This document shows, one piece after another, positions 45,605-57,762 of a stretch of 64,000 nt of DNA (within the stretch, counting starts at the first letter, position 1; every line of letters begins with the position of its first letter). Source of the DNA: Rotaria sp. Silwood1 (taxonomy: Eukaryota; Rotifera; Eurotatoria; Philodinida; Philodinidae); assembly GCA_905250075.1 (NCBI GenBank), contig CAJNOP010000109.1, forward strand, positions 363,940-427,939. Reading direction: 5' to 3'. The translations under genes were made by a program, and so were the position numbers. The notes beneath the pieces were generated by a model, which was not told the origin of the DNA, searched no databases, and saw nothing but the letters and a program-made list of their open reading frames with translations.

Positions 45605-48534
45605 ACTGAGATAGCATCGTATTTAATAAATCCTTAATAGATAAATAAATCTCGTAGGAGAAAAATATCCCCGAAAAAGAAGTCTCGGTAGCCTCTCGTG
45701 ATAACATCGCCTACGTGTTTTTCAGATATTTTATATTTTTCTCAACTCAAAAAGGTTTTATTCAATGAAAAGATCGTATTCAGAATCAGCGCAAGAAACT
45801 GCATCGAACAACATGTGATACTATTATTTCCTTTTTTGAAAAAAAGTGATATCTCCGTAAATATGCATGAATGCGTTTGTTCTTCTTTCTTTCTCGCTTG
45901 TCCAAACGAGTTAGAAAGCAGTATGGACTAGACCCATAGCAATAGTGTTTACTAGTCCTTGGAAATCTTGACCAAGGATTATGTTGAATAGCAAACTCGA
46001 ATTCAAGGTCAGTTTTAGCCATATTGTTCATAATAATTATGAAATATAAAATATTAATAATATTTATTAATTTTTGGTATTTTTTGGAGAAAACCGAATC
46101 TGAGGTTATTTTTTTTCATTATTATTTATTATCAATTGTTAATCAATATATAATAATAGGTTGAAGCAGATTAGTAAGTAGCATATAATTAGAATTGATA
46201 ATCCCAATGTAAGAAAATACGAAAAAAATCTGATTTTGATCGATTGTTTTCGTGTTTTGTTCTTTTACATCGGAAAGGTTTCCACTTTGTTTTATTTCAT
46301 CTTATCGTTTACAAACCAATACAAGAATATAAAAAACAATTGAAATCAAACTGCAGCTAATTATATGAGGATTTTCACTGTTATTGTTGTGAAACAAAAT
46401 CCAAATTATAGTCGATTATAATTTGCTTTTATTGCACAATAATCGAATTATTAATTTTTGGTTATGCCCATTGGGTTTCGAAACTTCACTCACTAAAATT
46501 TTTCTCTGGATGTGACCCAGAAATAGGGTTAAACTCAGTTTCAATTCATCTGCCTATATACTTTCTTTATGAAGACTTTTTATTGACTCGAGCTGATTTT
46601 CAAAATACTTTTTCGGGAAAGATAAACATGTCAATTGATGAAATTCATCCCATCGCTGCACTCATTGATCGATGCTCATAGAGAAGAGCGAACAGGCTGT
46701 CTTTTGTGGAAAACTTCCGTTATGTCTTGCATGTGAAAAGTCGGGACACGTCTCCTGTTCTGTGAATATAGACTTTTTGCTTCAATATTGAGATCTTAGA
46801 TTTCAATCGAGTATATCCAGATCCAAATAGTTCATTTTTTGTCGCGTCTATACCACTGAAAAGATTCTATGAGAAGTTCTTGGATTCGCTGCTATGTTAT
46901 ATTTCCAATAGTGAAAATCATGTCTTCTACTCTTAAAGCTCTCGGTTAAATGTAATCATAGCAAAAGTCACTCTGTTTGACATGGTTTGCAGTGTGGCTA
47001 TTTTACGTGTAACAACTACTTCAATCCAGACAACCGATTGCATATTCTAAGTATTATCGAGTAGGATCCTTAAAATTACTTTCTGATCATCAAAATGCTT
47101 CATGTCCGTATTCTGTTGTTTTTTCTTGTTTGTAGTTACTCTTTACTGTCAACTGTAATTTTATCACTAGCCTAATAATGTTGAAAAGTAAATTTACATA
47201 CGTGCTAAGCAATGCTTGAGTGTACAAGTCTTGTTTTGTATGCACGCAATCCGTTTTACTCTGTATTGATAACTGACAAAATTACTTGGTTTTTTTTCCA
47301 CTCACGTATGTTTGTATGAATCAATGAAGCATGACATTTTCATCCATTAAGCAGCTGTTTTTCGCCACTGTGCTTATCATCACATGTATTTCGTTCTTCC
47401 AATGTTATTCCTTCTTTTATTGCTTTTCTTTACGTTTCGTGTTTTTGTGACTAAAAAAAAATATACTGATATTTGTTCTTTTTTATATTGCTGTTCATTG
47501 TTACGCTCGGAAACGCTTACATGAGGATGAACTTAGATTTAAAATTATACCATGCAATAGTCTATAACGATATATGCAAGGGTTCATATTTCTAACATCA
47601 GGCTATCATAGTACGCTTTGAGCTGTTTTGGGAAGAGAAATCAGAAGGAAGATAAAAAGAAAAAAAGAACAAACATAAAGAAAGAAAAGACAGTGTTACA
47701 GTGTGTTCTTCTATAACATCTACCTCGATCCTATCTATTCTCTTTTCTTTGTTATTTTCGTTTCTTTTATTTCTTTCCTTTGCCCTTGATTAACCTCTGT
47801 ATTCTTTTATATTTTGTCTTTAGTTTTCATGTGCGTATATAAACACTGATTTTGTAAAAGAATAAACAGAGAGAATAAACCACACACGCACGTTAACTGT
47901 GTTCGTCGCTCTTCGTGAGCGTGAACTCTAACAGACAGGAAGAAAAAAATTGAAAGAGAATCTGAAAAAAAAAGAGAGAGCGCTAATACAAAAAAAAAAA
48001 CAAAAACAAAAATCAAGAGACACGATACATAAGGGAGAACAAAGACAGATAAAGATGAGAATGCAAAAAAAAAGAAAAAAGCAAAAGAATAAACGAAGCA
48101 CATAAACAAAGGCACATGGATGCACGCATGGATGTTTTATCGACAAACTTACTCCGTTTAAGCAATAGAGTAGCATGTCTATCTTTGAATTTTTTTACTC
48201 TTCCCATTCGGAAAAAATGACCTATATTATCTCCTTTACTTTTGTTAAAATCGTCTCAAAAAAACTATTTCATTAAAAAAGGAGAACGTCCTAAGTCCGA
48301 TTTATAAATTTGCTTTAATCTTTTTTAAATGTATTTTTTAACGTAAAAATCGAGAGGATTTGCATTGGTTATTATGAATAGATTCTGTTCTGATACAAAG
48401 GGACATCGATGAACTAGTTTCATTCCTACACTAAATTTACGCCTCGAAATTTCGTCATGGGCTTTGAGTATTATTGGAAAAAGGGGACACAGTCAAGCGA
48501 TATGCATGGAGGTATGGGCAAAAAAATTTGTTCA

Positions 48535-49203
48535 TTACATTTTTGTTGATAAGGATTTTCCCCATATTAACCATTTCAATTAACCAAGTGATCTTTGTAT
48601 ATTCTCGACACACCTATCAATTGTTGATTTTAAGGACAATTTACTAGTCCAAGTAAATCCAAGATATTTAATAGACTTCACGATTTCGATATTTTGTCCA
48701 TGTATGAAGATATTTATGGAGAATATGGTTACCTGCGCATAGAAAATTTGGGCTACTGTTTTACTGATATTTATTGGTTGTTTCCATTTCCTTGAATAAG
48801 CTGAAATTTGATTTCATAGATTAGTTCCTTCAGTTTCTAAATATTCTATCATTGATGAAAATTTTGGTGATAAATGAAGACGTATCAAACCATTCAGGTC
48901 ATCTACAAACACATAAGCAGAGTGTGCTCCAAAACAAGAAATAAGATCACTATGAAAAACAATGAATAGCTATGACCTTAAGCTACTACCTTGTGGAAAC
49001 CCAGTGAAAATATAGAATATGTTTGAGCTCGTACCTTCAATATTTACGTACGCCCACCTGTTCTTTAGTCACGAAGCAATAAATTTAAGCAAACTACATT
49101 GTATACCCAAACGATATAGCTTAATCAATAGTGCTTCCAGCAATGGCCAATAATCTGATCGGTAGAAAAAATGATTATTTTCAGCAGAAAGATGCTGTTC
49201 AAA
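48535..49203 (-). pseudogene. Non-LTR (LINE) retrotransposon reverse transcriptase fragment
   Basis: One minus-strand frame reads through the RT palm and thumb: DYWPLLEALLIKLYRLGIQC, KNRWAYVNIEGTSS, GFPQGSSLRS (the conserved PQGS region), LFIVFHSDL, AYVFVDDLNGLI (the catalytic (Y/F)xDD motif as FVDD), SRKWKQPINISKTVAQIF and IKYLGFTWTSKLSLKSTIDR. At least four in-frame stops make it dead. Frame retention over about 600 bases suggests modest age. The N-terminal endonuclease and the 3' end were not found. Clade is uncertain (Jockey/CR1-like or RTE-like). Confidence 0.8.
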
Positions 49204-50139
49204 CCAAAAATGCGATCTTCCATATCAAGAAAAATATAACAGTAGCACCAGACTAGTGCACCTAATCATGATGTATATCAACCTAATGATGAATGAACGA
49301 GTCAATAAACATATGCATACATGCATTTCCTTGGGAAAAATGAAACTTCAACGGACAAATTGCATGAATGTGACGGGAAAATGCTTCAGTTGTGTGGAGA
49401 AATACTTTTCACTAATATGAAAAATGATAGACAAAGAAGAGAAATGTTTTTTCAGACATAAGAATGTTAATGATTTTATAGTCATACAGGATAAAGAGAG
49501 AAACGAAGATCTTATAGAAATATAATATCTGAGAACTGAATAAATGCTGAAGAAAAAAAAACGAATATGGCTCATTATCACAGTACTGTAATGTGAATAT
49601 ATATGATTCCTTTCGAAATGAAATTCTGAGGATAACACTAATTTTTCTGAAGAAGTCTGATGGAAAATCATTGACTTTCTTGCTCTATGACTGTGTCAGG
49701 AACCGAACACTGAAGAAAATATCGAAAGCTGATTAGTTTATCGAACCCATATTTTTCTTAATGGGTCAGCTGCAACAAGATGTTCATTATTCATGCAACA
49801 ACTAAATACGAGGGATCAAGAAACTAGGAATTAACTTCAACATGCAAACCGATGTATTTTTCTGTCAAAATGCTTTTTTCATCTCCTTCGATGCAATCTC
49901 TTGCCTGTCAGCTACAAAGTAAATCAGAAAGTTTTCTTCTTTTCCTATAGCAAAACGTATTCATGCTAAACCTTCATTTTATCAAATGCACGATACAACG
50001 ATGAAGCAAACGATTATTCTTTTGATTTCAATCATTACTTCATTTCTACTGATCCATTCTCCTAAGGAGAACCAGTCATTTATCATGCATTTCATTTTTT
50101 CATCTCATGCAGCATAAAAATAAGTGAAAATAAACCCAA
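49204..50139. other. Intergenic, nothing recognised
   Basis: AT-rich; the longer minus-strand frame at 49348-49671 has no domain I can name. Confidence 0.5.
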
Positions 50140-50490
50140 CTATATTTCTCATAAAAAAATGATCTCGAAATTTTTCTAAGTCCTTTTTCCTATGCATGGT
50201 CGCATTTTTCCTATGAGTTTTCAATTTTCCCCTGAATATATATGTATATAAGTAAACTTTAACGAGAGTATTTTTCTCATAGAAAAAGGATTCAGACATT
50301 GTTCTCAGTAATCTTTCCTATGAAAAGTCTTACTTTTCCTAGGGATTTTTATTTTTCCGCTGACAATGTATGCATATAAGCAAACTTTAACTGAAGTATT
50401 TTTCTTATAGAATAATGATTAAAACCTTTTTTCTTAGCCATTTTTCCTATGAAAAGTTACATTTCTCTTATAGATTTTCATTTTTCATGT
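50140..50490. repeat. Tandem repeat, about 2.5 copies of a 128-base unit
   Basis: Units begin TTTTTCCTATG or TCTTTCCTATG at 50184, 50312 and 50441, each containing a second TTTTCCTA or CTCTTATAG block. The first two continue TATAAG[TC]AAACTTTAAC and TATTTTTCT[CT]ATAGAA. The tail of an earlier unit is visible at 50140-50183. Confidence 0.75.
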
Positions 50491-50738
50491 GTGTTGTTTC
50501 GTTTGTGAGTTAATTTTTTAAGGCAGTGCATTTTTGACCGGAACGATTCAATGATTCTCCGTACTTTGGTCGAAAGTAAAAACGTCGAATGTTGAGGTGG
50601 AAACTTCTGAACAGTTTCTTGCTTAGAAAATTAAAAAAAGCAGCCAAATTTCAATCAAATGTTTATTATTTAAAAAGAAAGAATAAAATACAAGAAAAAG
50701 GTTTCGATATACTGCTTAATCAACATTAAATAATTTTT

Positions 50739-52282
50739 TTATTGAACAATCATAACTTTTTTTGCTACAAATAAAGACAAACCATTGAGACGGTCAGATG
50801 CTGCAATGAGATAATTATGATATCGATCATACAAGATGTTTATTCGATTTTGTAATGCTGTTGTTCGTTTGTTTTTTGATCTTGATGCACCAGAAGACCA
50901 TTGAAGTTTAATATTTTATACACGCTTTTTTTCAGCTTTCATAAAATTGATCAAGTCACAAATATTTGGATGATGCCGATAAATACGAGAATTCATTCGA
51001 TTGTGATATCCTGCGATTAAAAACAGAAAATTGGTCGTTTTATGTTATGAAAAATATACATTACCTTCACAAACATTGTTTTTTCTACTATCCAAGCCAA
51101 ATACATTCCAAAGATTGATATCTGACATCCAATTGTTATCAAAATATTGCAACAGCCGAATTATTGGTTTACCGGGTAAATAATTCTCAGCTTCACGTAT
51201 TTCATAAAACCCATATACAATTTTATCAAATGGCATTAATGGCAAAACCATCAAGTTTCTACATTAAGCACGTAATATATCATCAATTGTATACTGTTGT
51301 TGCAATCCAAGTTGTTGAATCTGCCTTTACATAGCTTGACACATATGAAAATAACAACAAATATGTTTAGCTGCTGGAAACTGAAAAACAAGGAAGTAGA
51401 ACAGTAAGCTATATTTTTGCAATTAATGTATATGATATTAATCTCATCTTTTACTGCAGAAATTGCACCAGGTTCGAAATCAGTCATGATAACTGTTGGT
51501 GAAAAAACACTTCCTTGTTATCAAGCAGTATTTTTTAATTCATTAAAAATCACTTTGTATTTTCATACTTTTTTGTTCAACAATAATCCAAACACGCACG
51601 ACAAACCTTAAAATAAATAACAATACCGTTTTAACAGGAGAATAAGAGTCCTGCTTACAGATATCGAAATGAACTACATGAATTATATATATCTCAGTAA
51701 AATTATCTGGAGTTTTTTTATAAGTGCAATCCATGTAAATTGTTGCAGAATTGAACAATAAATCCAGCTGAACATCACTTGCGAAAAGCAATAAATGTTC
51801 ACGTCTTATACGAGATTCATCAAAAAATAAAAATCGTTTGTTTTCAATAGGTGATTTGAATTCTTGAGGAATATCAAATGTGAATGAATCTGGTATTGGT
51901 GGTATCACTTTACACCGACTTTTAGCAGCATCATGATCTAAAAACACAGAAATTTATTCATCAATTACTACTTGTACAATAACTTACAGATTTCATTTAC
52001 TGTTGGGAATACGGCTATCGCCACTGAATTCATAACAGTTTTTGACATCTCTTCGTCATAGATTTTTCCAAAAGGTGTTTGTTCATTGATTACACATCGT
52101 TTTATTTGTTCACAAGTTTGTTTGATCTGAATAGATTCTGGATTTGGTGGATGACCATGTTCACTTTTACCACCAAATAAATAATTTTTATTTATATTAA
52201 TATTGACGTATCTGTTGCAATCCTTAACTATACATATCCAATATTTCGTATTGAGAGTTTTTTTTATTAGATTTATATACAT
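50739..52282 (-). pseudogene. FLYWCH zinc finger plus MULE-type transposase gene, decayed
   Basis: Reconstructed minus-strand exons are 52282-51988, 51937-51659, 51606-51443, 51380-51065 and 51010-50739. Exon 1 carries a FLYWCH-like finger (KYWICIVKDCNRYV and EHGHPP). Later exons carry the MULE/DDE core: RFLFFDES with LLLFASDVQLDLLF, ATIYMDCTYKKTP, VIMTDFEPGAISAVKDE, FPAAKHICCYFHMCQA, WNVFGLDSRKNNVCEGYHNR and HHPNICDLINF. At least five in-frame stops are present, a frameshift near the start is likely (an alternative frame reads NQYVYKSNKKN), and the intron after VKDE has AT instead of GT at its donor. Domesticated MULE proteins of this architecture are abundant in bdelloids; this copy is dead. 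Confidence 0.82.
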
Positions 52283-53041
52283 ATTGATTCATTACTAAAA
52301 TTAATTATCCTTTACTCGAGGTAATGAAATTTAAATCATTGTTGATGGTTCGCGGCTGTTCACTGATAACTTCCATCTTCTATTTATTTCTCGCATAATA
52401 AACAACAGAACGATATCCTTTCGTACATATATATTTCATTGCACTGAATGACCGATGGCCTGACTGACCAGTGAAATATTTAAAAGAACATACGCCAACA
52501 TGGATTGTGCGGGATGTGAGTGCAATCATCGGTGTTGACGGATGTAAATGGTTACAATAGTAGTACCCACACCCACACCCACTCTCAAGAATTGATAAGT
52601 TTAATGACTCCTCTTTGCAATCGTTACCCAAGATAACTGAAAGGCTACTATTATCGATAGAAACATAAAACGAGCTATCAAGTACGCCTTTAAAACGAAA
52701 CGTCATATTGTACGGTTACTCAGTGCTTCTGAATACACGATTTAAATCGCCTCTAGCCCCTGAAACGAAAAAATGCATATGCATCATTTTTTGTATAATA
52801 CAGAGCTATCGTTTTGAATAAATTTACCATTTATAATTCAGAATAAATAACTAACTATCAAGTGATAATGTAATCACAAGAAAAGAAAGTACTTTTTACG
52901 CATCTTGTTTTTTTTATTACTTTCACCCGAGTTATTATTTTTTTCATCGCCATTTTTCAGAGAAAAAGAGTCGTTAGCTCTTCATTTTCGTACTAAAATA
53001 ATTCATCAAGCTAACAATATCAACATCGGATAATTTTCAGA
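52283..53041. other. Intergenic, one TLH
   Basis: Contains TLH 17 (52511-52583). The sequence before 53042 is the probable 5' flank of the secreted peptide gene and ends TAATTTTCAG. Confidence 0.5.
52511..52583. repeat. TLH 17, eroded G arm
   Basis: Degenerate G-rich units (GGGATGTGAG, GGTGTTGACGGATG) are followed by a clean C arm, CCCACACCCACACCCACTC. The contrast suggests uneven decay or that the C arm was renewed. Confidence 0.65.
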
Positions 53042-53233
53042 ATGATGAACGTCTACAAGACAATTATATTTATTACCATGATGTTAATAATGACAACAGT
53101 ATTCTCTGATGGTGTACCAAGCCCGCGCCTTATTCGTTGTGCAGAATGTTCATCGGATGAACAACAACCTTGTAAAAAATGTCCTTCAGGACTTTACTGT
53201 GACGATCGTGTTTGTCGTTTTCCTCCACAGTGA
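53042..53233 (+). CDS. Small secreted cysteine-rich peptide, 63 residues
   Basis: Residues 1-22 form a signal peptide (MMNVYKTIIFITMMLIMTTV then FS). The mature part has six cysteines, at 33, 36, 44, 47, 53 and 58, in the pattern C-x2-C-x7-C-x2-C-x5-C-x4-C, which could make three disulphides. A splice acceptor CAG ends one base before the ATG, suggesting trans-splicing or a 5'UTR intron. AATAAA at 53303-53308 would serve polyadenylation. The short gene has signal, intact frame and processing signals, so it is probably real. I do not recognise the family; a defence, protease-inhibitor or signalling peptide is possible. Confidence 0.7.
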   Translation: MMNVYKTIIFITMMLIMTTVFSDGVPSPRLIRCAECSSDEQQPCKKCPSGLYCDDRVCRFPPQ

Positions 53234-53629
53234 TTAAACGATGTTTTTCACGTATTATGACTTTACTGCACTCATATCCATTTTCTTCTAATTTTCATAA
53301 TTAATAAATAGGAATTATTCTATTTTCCATGATCTTACAAAAACACTGCTAGCACAATCCTCAATGGGTTAAAATGTGAAATATGATGAACCTGAGTCTA
53401 GTATAAATTAGCAGATCTTTTAGTTTATGTTTTGTAGTAGTCAGTATTCAGGATGGACGATGTTAATCGTATTATATTACACTGAGTTATAGAAAACGCC
53501 AGAAAACACATATCTATTCAATCATCACTCATATTTATTCTGCAATAGTCGTCGATTCCGTGGCTACGGATATCACATTGTGATAGAGTGCTACTAACGT
53601 AAGACCTCTGTTACAGCCTGTGGTGATGA

Positions 53630-53733
53630 GGGTGTGGGAGTTAGTATATGGGTGTGGGTGTGTGTGGGAGTGGTGTGAGTGCGGGTACCAAAGACATGAA
53701 CACGCATAACCACACCCACACCCACACCCACCC
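53630..53733. repeat. TLH 18, loop inverted relative to TLH 16
   Basis: The G arm runs from GGGTGTGGGAG through GGGTGTGGGTGTGTGTGGGA. The C arm ends CACACCCACACCCACACCC then ACCC. The stretch 53686-53713 equals the reverse complement of 39567-39594 with one mismatch. Both copies are preceded by GATGAGGGTGTGGG. Confidence 0.88.
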
Positions 53734-53928
53734 TTTTATGAACTTGAAAATCAGCCAATATTCCTTAATTTTGCTACTAAATTGCCAAATACAGATATTC
53801 GAATGTTGCCATTTCAACCAATAAATCCATCTTAACAATCTGAAACGGATGATCACCTGAATTTTTTTCATTTATTTGGTAAAGTGATAATAAAAGAGTT
53901 CGTTTAGGATAAAAACAAACTCCTACTG

Positions 53929-53964
53929 CGCCTCACCTAATTTCGAAACGTTCCGCCGCCTCTG
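53929..53964 (-). mobile_element. Solo transposon end of the GGCGGCGGAA family
   Basis: Read on the minus strand it begins CAGAGGCGGCGGAACGTTTC and continues GAAATTAGGTGAGGCGC, close to the end at 34267 (CAGGGGCGGCGGAACGTTTC, then AAATCAGGTGAGGCTC). No opposite end was found nearby. Confidence 0.6.
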
Positions 53965-56959
53965 TTTCTATCAGTTGACAAGCATTGATTGCCTAATTGA
54001 ATGGATTGAACAGTAATAAAACAGTCCAATATTGTACTTTCTTTTCATTGACGACAACGATCGTCATAACTAGCACAAATACAAGTCAAACTACTAGGCA
54101 GACATTAAAATCATTTATCTGAAGTAGAATGACTACTTTCACGACAAGCAGTAGCCTCACTGCAAGAGAAACTCAATATCTGCAATAAATTACAAAATCA
54201 ACAGTGATATCATCAAAGTTGCGTTCCACAATATGTCGAAGAAACAATGCTCGACGACTAGAGTTCATCGTCGGAGTCATTCTAATTATTCTCTCGTTTC
54301 TATTGAAATATGTTTTAGTAGTTTCACAAGAATGAACATCATTTATTCATAGAAGACATTGATTGGACATATTATTTAAAACCATTATTATATCTACAAG
54401 TATAAGATATATTATAGACGAATCATATACCTATAGTGCTTTTATCAAAATAATAATGTGCAAGTCTATAAAACAATTTCATTATAGACGAACAAGCATA
54501 ATTAATTGACCTTATATACGAACGTTTCTTCGACTGATTAGCAAAATTTAGATGCAAATTTGATCATTGAAGAATCTTGACAACACTTTTTAAGATTTAG
54601 GACGATCCCAAGTGTGCTGATTATAGTTAATACCAATGAATAAAAAAAACAATTTTCATGAAAGAAACTTTTTTAATGGAAAAAGTTTTCCTCCGATTGC
54701 TCATTCATAGAACCAAAATCATTTGTGGAAATAGGGGCAACAAAACATTCTTCTTCACACGAAAAAAATCGATATACGTTTCGATTCAGTTCACGTTATT
54801 CTGATAAATGTTGAACTCCACGAATTGTTGTACCAGGAAAAGAAAATTACAAGCAATCTATTTAGAAATTAAAAAAAGATGATTTGATGATAATCGTGAA
54901 ACTCTTATACAATAGATTTTATCTATGGTTTCATTCACAACTGATATTCGAAAATGAGTTTCTCAACAGAAACACTTGAGTGAATATTTTGAAATAGAAA
55001 ATTTATTCACGCTCAATGAATAAATATATTTTGTTTAGACAAAAGTATCCCAATATAATGAAAGAACGATGAAAATTCCTACATATATAATGTGTTTCAT
55101 ACCAATAACAGAGAAGAAATAGTGATAGGTCGTCTTATATGTTGTTCTATTTTTAAATCGCTTGAAAATCGTTTTTGAATGCTAGTTGTGACTTCATTCG
55201 TTATAGAATTTACTTCTCTACAAAACTGCCTACTTTATTTTTCAAATGAAACCTTTTTATTACAAGAAAAATTCGAAAGAGATTAACACTTGCTCAATAC
55301 TTCACCTAAGATTGTTTTGTGTCATTTGATGAAAAATTGATTTCAGAAGAAAGTGTTACAAATATTGATGTAAACAAGTAAAATATTATCTTGTTTCGAA
55401 TTTAAAAAATAACAATGACATATGCATATCTGAGAAGGGTTTGTTTTGTCCTTTGTTTAGATTTTCTATCTCACAAATTTTGTTGATAAGTATTTGGTAT
55501 AAAATTATGACATGTACATCAACATATGAAGAGTTTTATGTAAGACTTTGTGGCATGTTTGAAATTTACAACCGAACTGGTGTTCAAATATTTCTAGTAT
55601 TGTTTTCCATTTTTTGATTGTCATAAATAAACAATTAAGTAGGAGTTCTTATTCTGAACTTTGCATCAATAAGAAAATGTGATTTAGAAAACAAAGTAGA
55701 CAGTTTTGTGGAAAAATCAATTCCCTATCAGAGAAGACGAGAACGAGATTCGAAAACGCTAATCAAATACCTCAAAAACTGAATACAAAAGTCACCAATA
55801 ATTATGCGTTAGCCATTATTCTCATAATGAATATCTTTCTGATATTTTTTTGCATTAACATGATCGCAAAGAGTTGTAGCATTCTTCTATTTTGTTATTC
55901 TTAACCATGTAAAAGTTGTATTGGCAATCCTCATATTGATCTTCCATTTATAGGTTGTGGATGTAGATAAAAAGAAATTCCATAGTTGCACTATCAAATT
56001 AGATTCATCTAGTTTATTAATGGAGTAATAGAGGCTAGCTCATCAAGATCTTACGATCAGTTAATTTTTTGAAGGACATCAATCAATTGTTAAACTTTCT
56101 TCACTTGGGAACAGAAAGAATTTATACTTATCTATCTCTGCTGGAGATATATTCTGCGTATTGTTCAAGGATGATTGCATGAATCTAAGGCGCTTTATAA
56201 AACTTAAGTCAATATTATCTGTTTAAAAAATATATTTTATGTACCATCATGTTTATCAAAATATGCATATGTGCTTGTCGAATAAAAAAATCGTTGCCTA
56301 TGCGTTAATTACAGCAGTTTTTCTTTTTCTTTTCTATTGTTTGTTACAGATGAATGCTCTTTTTCTCTACTGTGAGAGAGAAAGGAGAAGCCTATTTGCT
56401 ACATAAGAGAAGCAACAATATGCAAGGTGAGATTAAACATTGACAAAAAAAAGGTAACTTACATGTGATCTACTGCTAGACACGGTCGTTTGTAAACAAC
56501 TATAGTTTTTCTGATTTATCGAAGTATGTGTTACTAAGTTTACACACAGTTTTCTTTTAATCGCAACTTATTAAACCTACTCTATTTTTAATTCATATGC
56601 AAGTGCAAAAGATTTCAGTTGTGATTTTGCTTTGTTGTTGTCTTTGTTCGATAGACCCTCTCAGAGTTTGGTTATTATACCATGTAACATATATCTGTAC
56701 TCACAACAACGAATGTTCGTTCTCCCGAAATTTCAAATCGCTTCCTCCGAACAGAAAATCTAGATAAAACACTGAGATCACAACAGTGCTCTGTTTATGA
56801 CCGGTGGTGGCCACCATCGTTGCATCTTTATTCGTATCAATAAAAAAATTTCTCTAGATTTTCGTGTTTTTTTTTAATGTTTCTTAATAATAATTTGTTT
56901 TTTAACAGAAAATTAGAATAATTTCGAAAAATTCACTTAAATCTCTCAAAATTATATCG

Positions 56960-57762
56960 AACTATTGTTGGTGCTAGAATTAAATATGGGTTTATATAAG
57001 ACGAATATCTCGAAAAGGACAATAGCTAGCAATCTTCGATTTTGTTGATCGAAAGAGTCTGAGTTAGGACATATTTAGATATAACATATGCAAGGCGAAA
57101 TCACTACCTAACCAATCGTTTTTGAAAATTTTTTCGAAATGTATAATACCGCCATATAGTTCCAACGAAACTGTCATTCTAGTATGTATATTCGATGGAG
57201 GAACTTCAGCTCTATAGTTCAAGGTACAATGTGAATAGTTATCTTCTTACGATCTAATGTGGAGCAAATGAATTCAATCATTTGCTCGTCAAGATCATAG
57301 GGATTTTCGTTGATTTTTAACCCAATTTTCTTAGTTTCTGTCAAATTTTCATTATAACAACAAGCCATTTGGATAAGACGTAAAAAAAAATTTGGTTAAA
57401 GATCAACACAATTTCCCCTATGATTTCGGCAAGCAAATGGCTGAATTTATTTGCTCAACGTTAGATGGTAAGAAGATAACCATTCACACTGTACTTCGAA
57501 CTATAGAGCTGAAGTCTCTCTATCTAATATACATACAAGAATGAAAATTTCATCGGAATGACATTATAGTATTATGCATTTTTTGAAAAGATTTTCAAAA
57601 AAAAATTGATCAGATAACGATTTCACTATGCATAATATTATATCAAAACATGTCCTAACTCATCCTCTCTCGATTGATAAAAATCACAGATTGTTAACTA
57701 TTGTCTTTCTCGAAATATTTGACTTACACCCACTCACATTTAGTTCTGGCATAAACAATAGT
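56960..57762. repeat. Long foldback: two 400-base inverted arms around a short loop
   Basis: Position pairs sum to about 114720 throughout: GAGTTAGGACAT 57061-57072 with 57650-57661, CTTCAGCTCTATAGTTC 57204-57220 with 57498-57514, ACTATTG 56960-56966 with 57756-57762. The arms stay in register with few gaps, are visibly diverged (roughly four bases in five match by eye) and nearly meet at the centre (loop about 57335-57380). No target duplication or coding sequence was recognised. It could be a foldback/MITE or the source of a long double-stranded RNA hairpin. Confidence 0.85.

Larger units (their letters stand above)
44479..48534. other. Long stretch without a recognised gene, including an assembly gap
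   Basis: Holds a 100-base N gap (44634-44733), a diverged duplication (45191-45450), a G-rich TLH half-copy (45575-45604) and purine-rich low-complexity DNA at 47640-48110. A short frame near 46628-46677 reads MSIDEIHPIAALIDRCS then stops; no family was recognised. Confidence 0.5.
53234..56959. other. Long intergenic stretch
   Basis: Contains TLH 18 (53630-53733) and a transposon end (53929-53964). From 54000 to 56950 no gene, RNA or mobile element was recognised. Confidence 0.45.

Noticed and set aside
47807..48207. Three overlapping minus-strand open frames rich in F, L and S
   Set aside because: They arise from purine-rich low-complexity DNA (AAAGAAAAA runs); no domain, no start context, and all three frames are open together.
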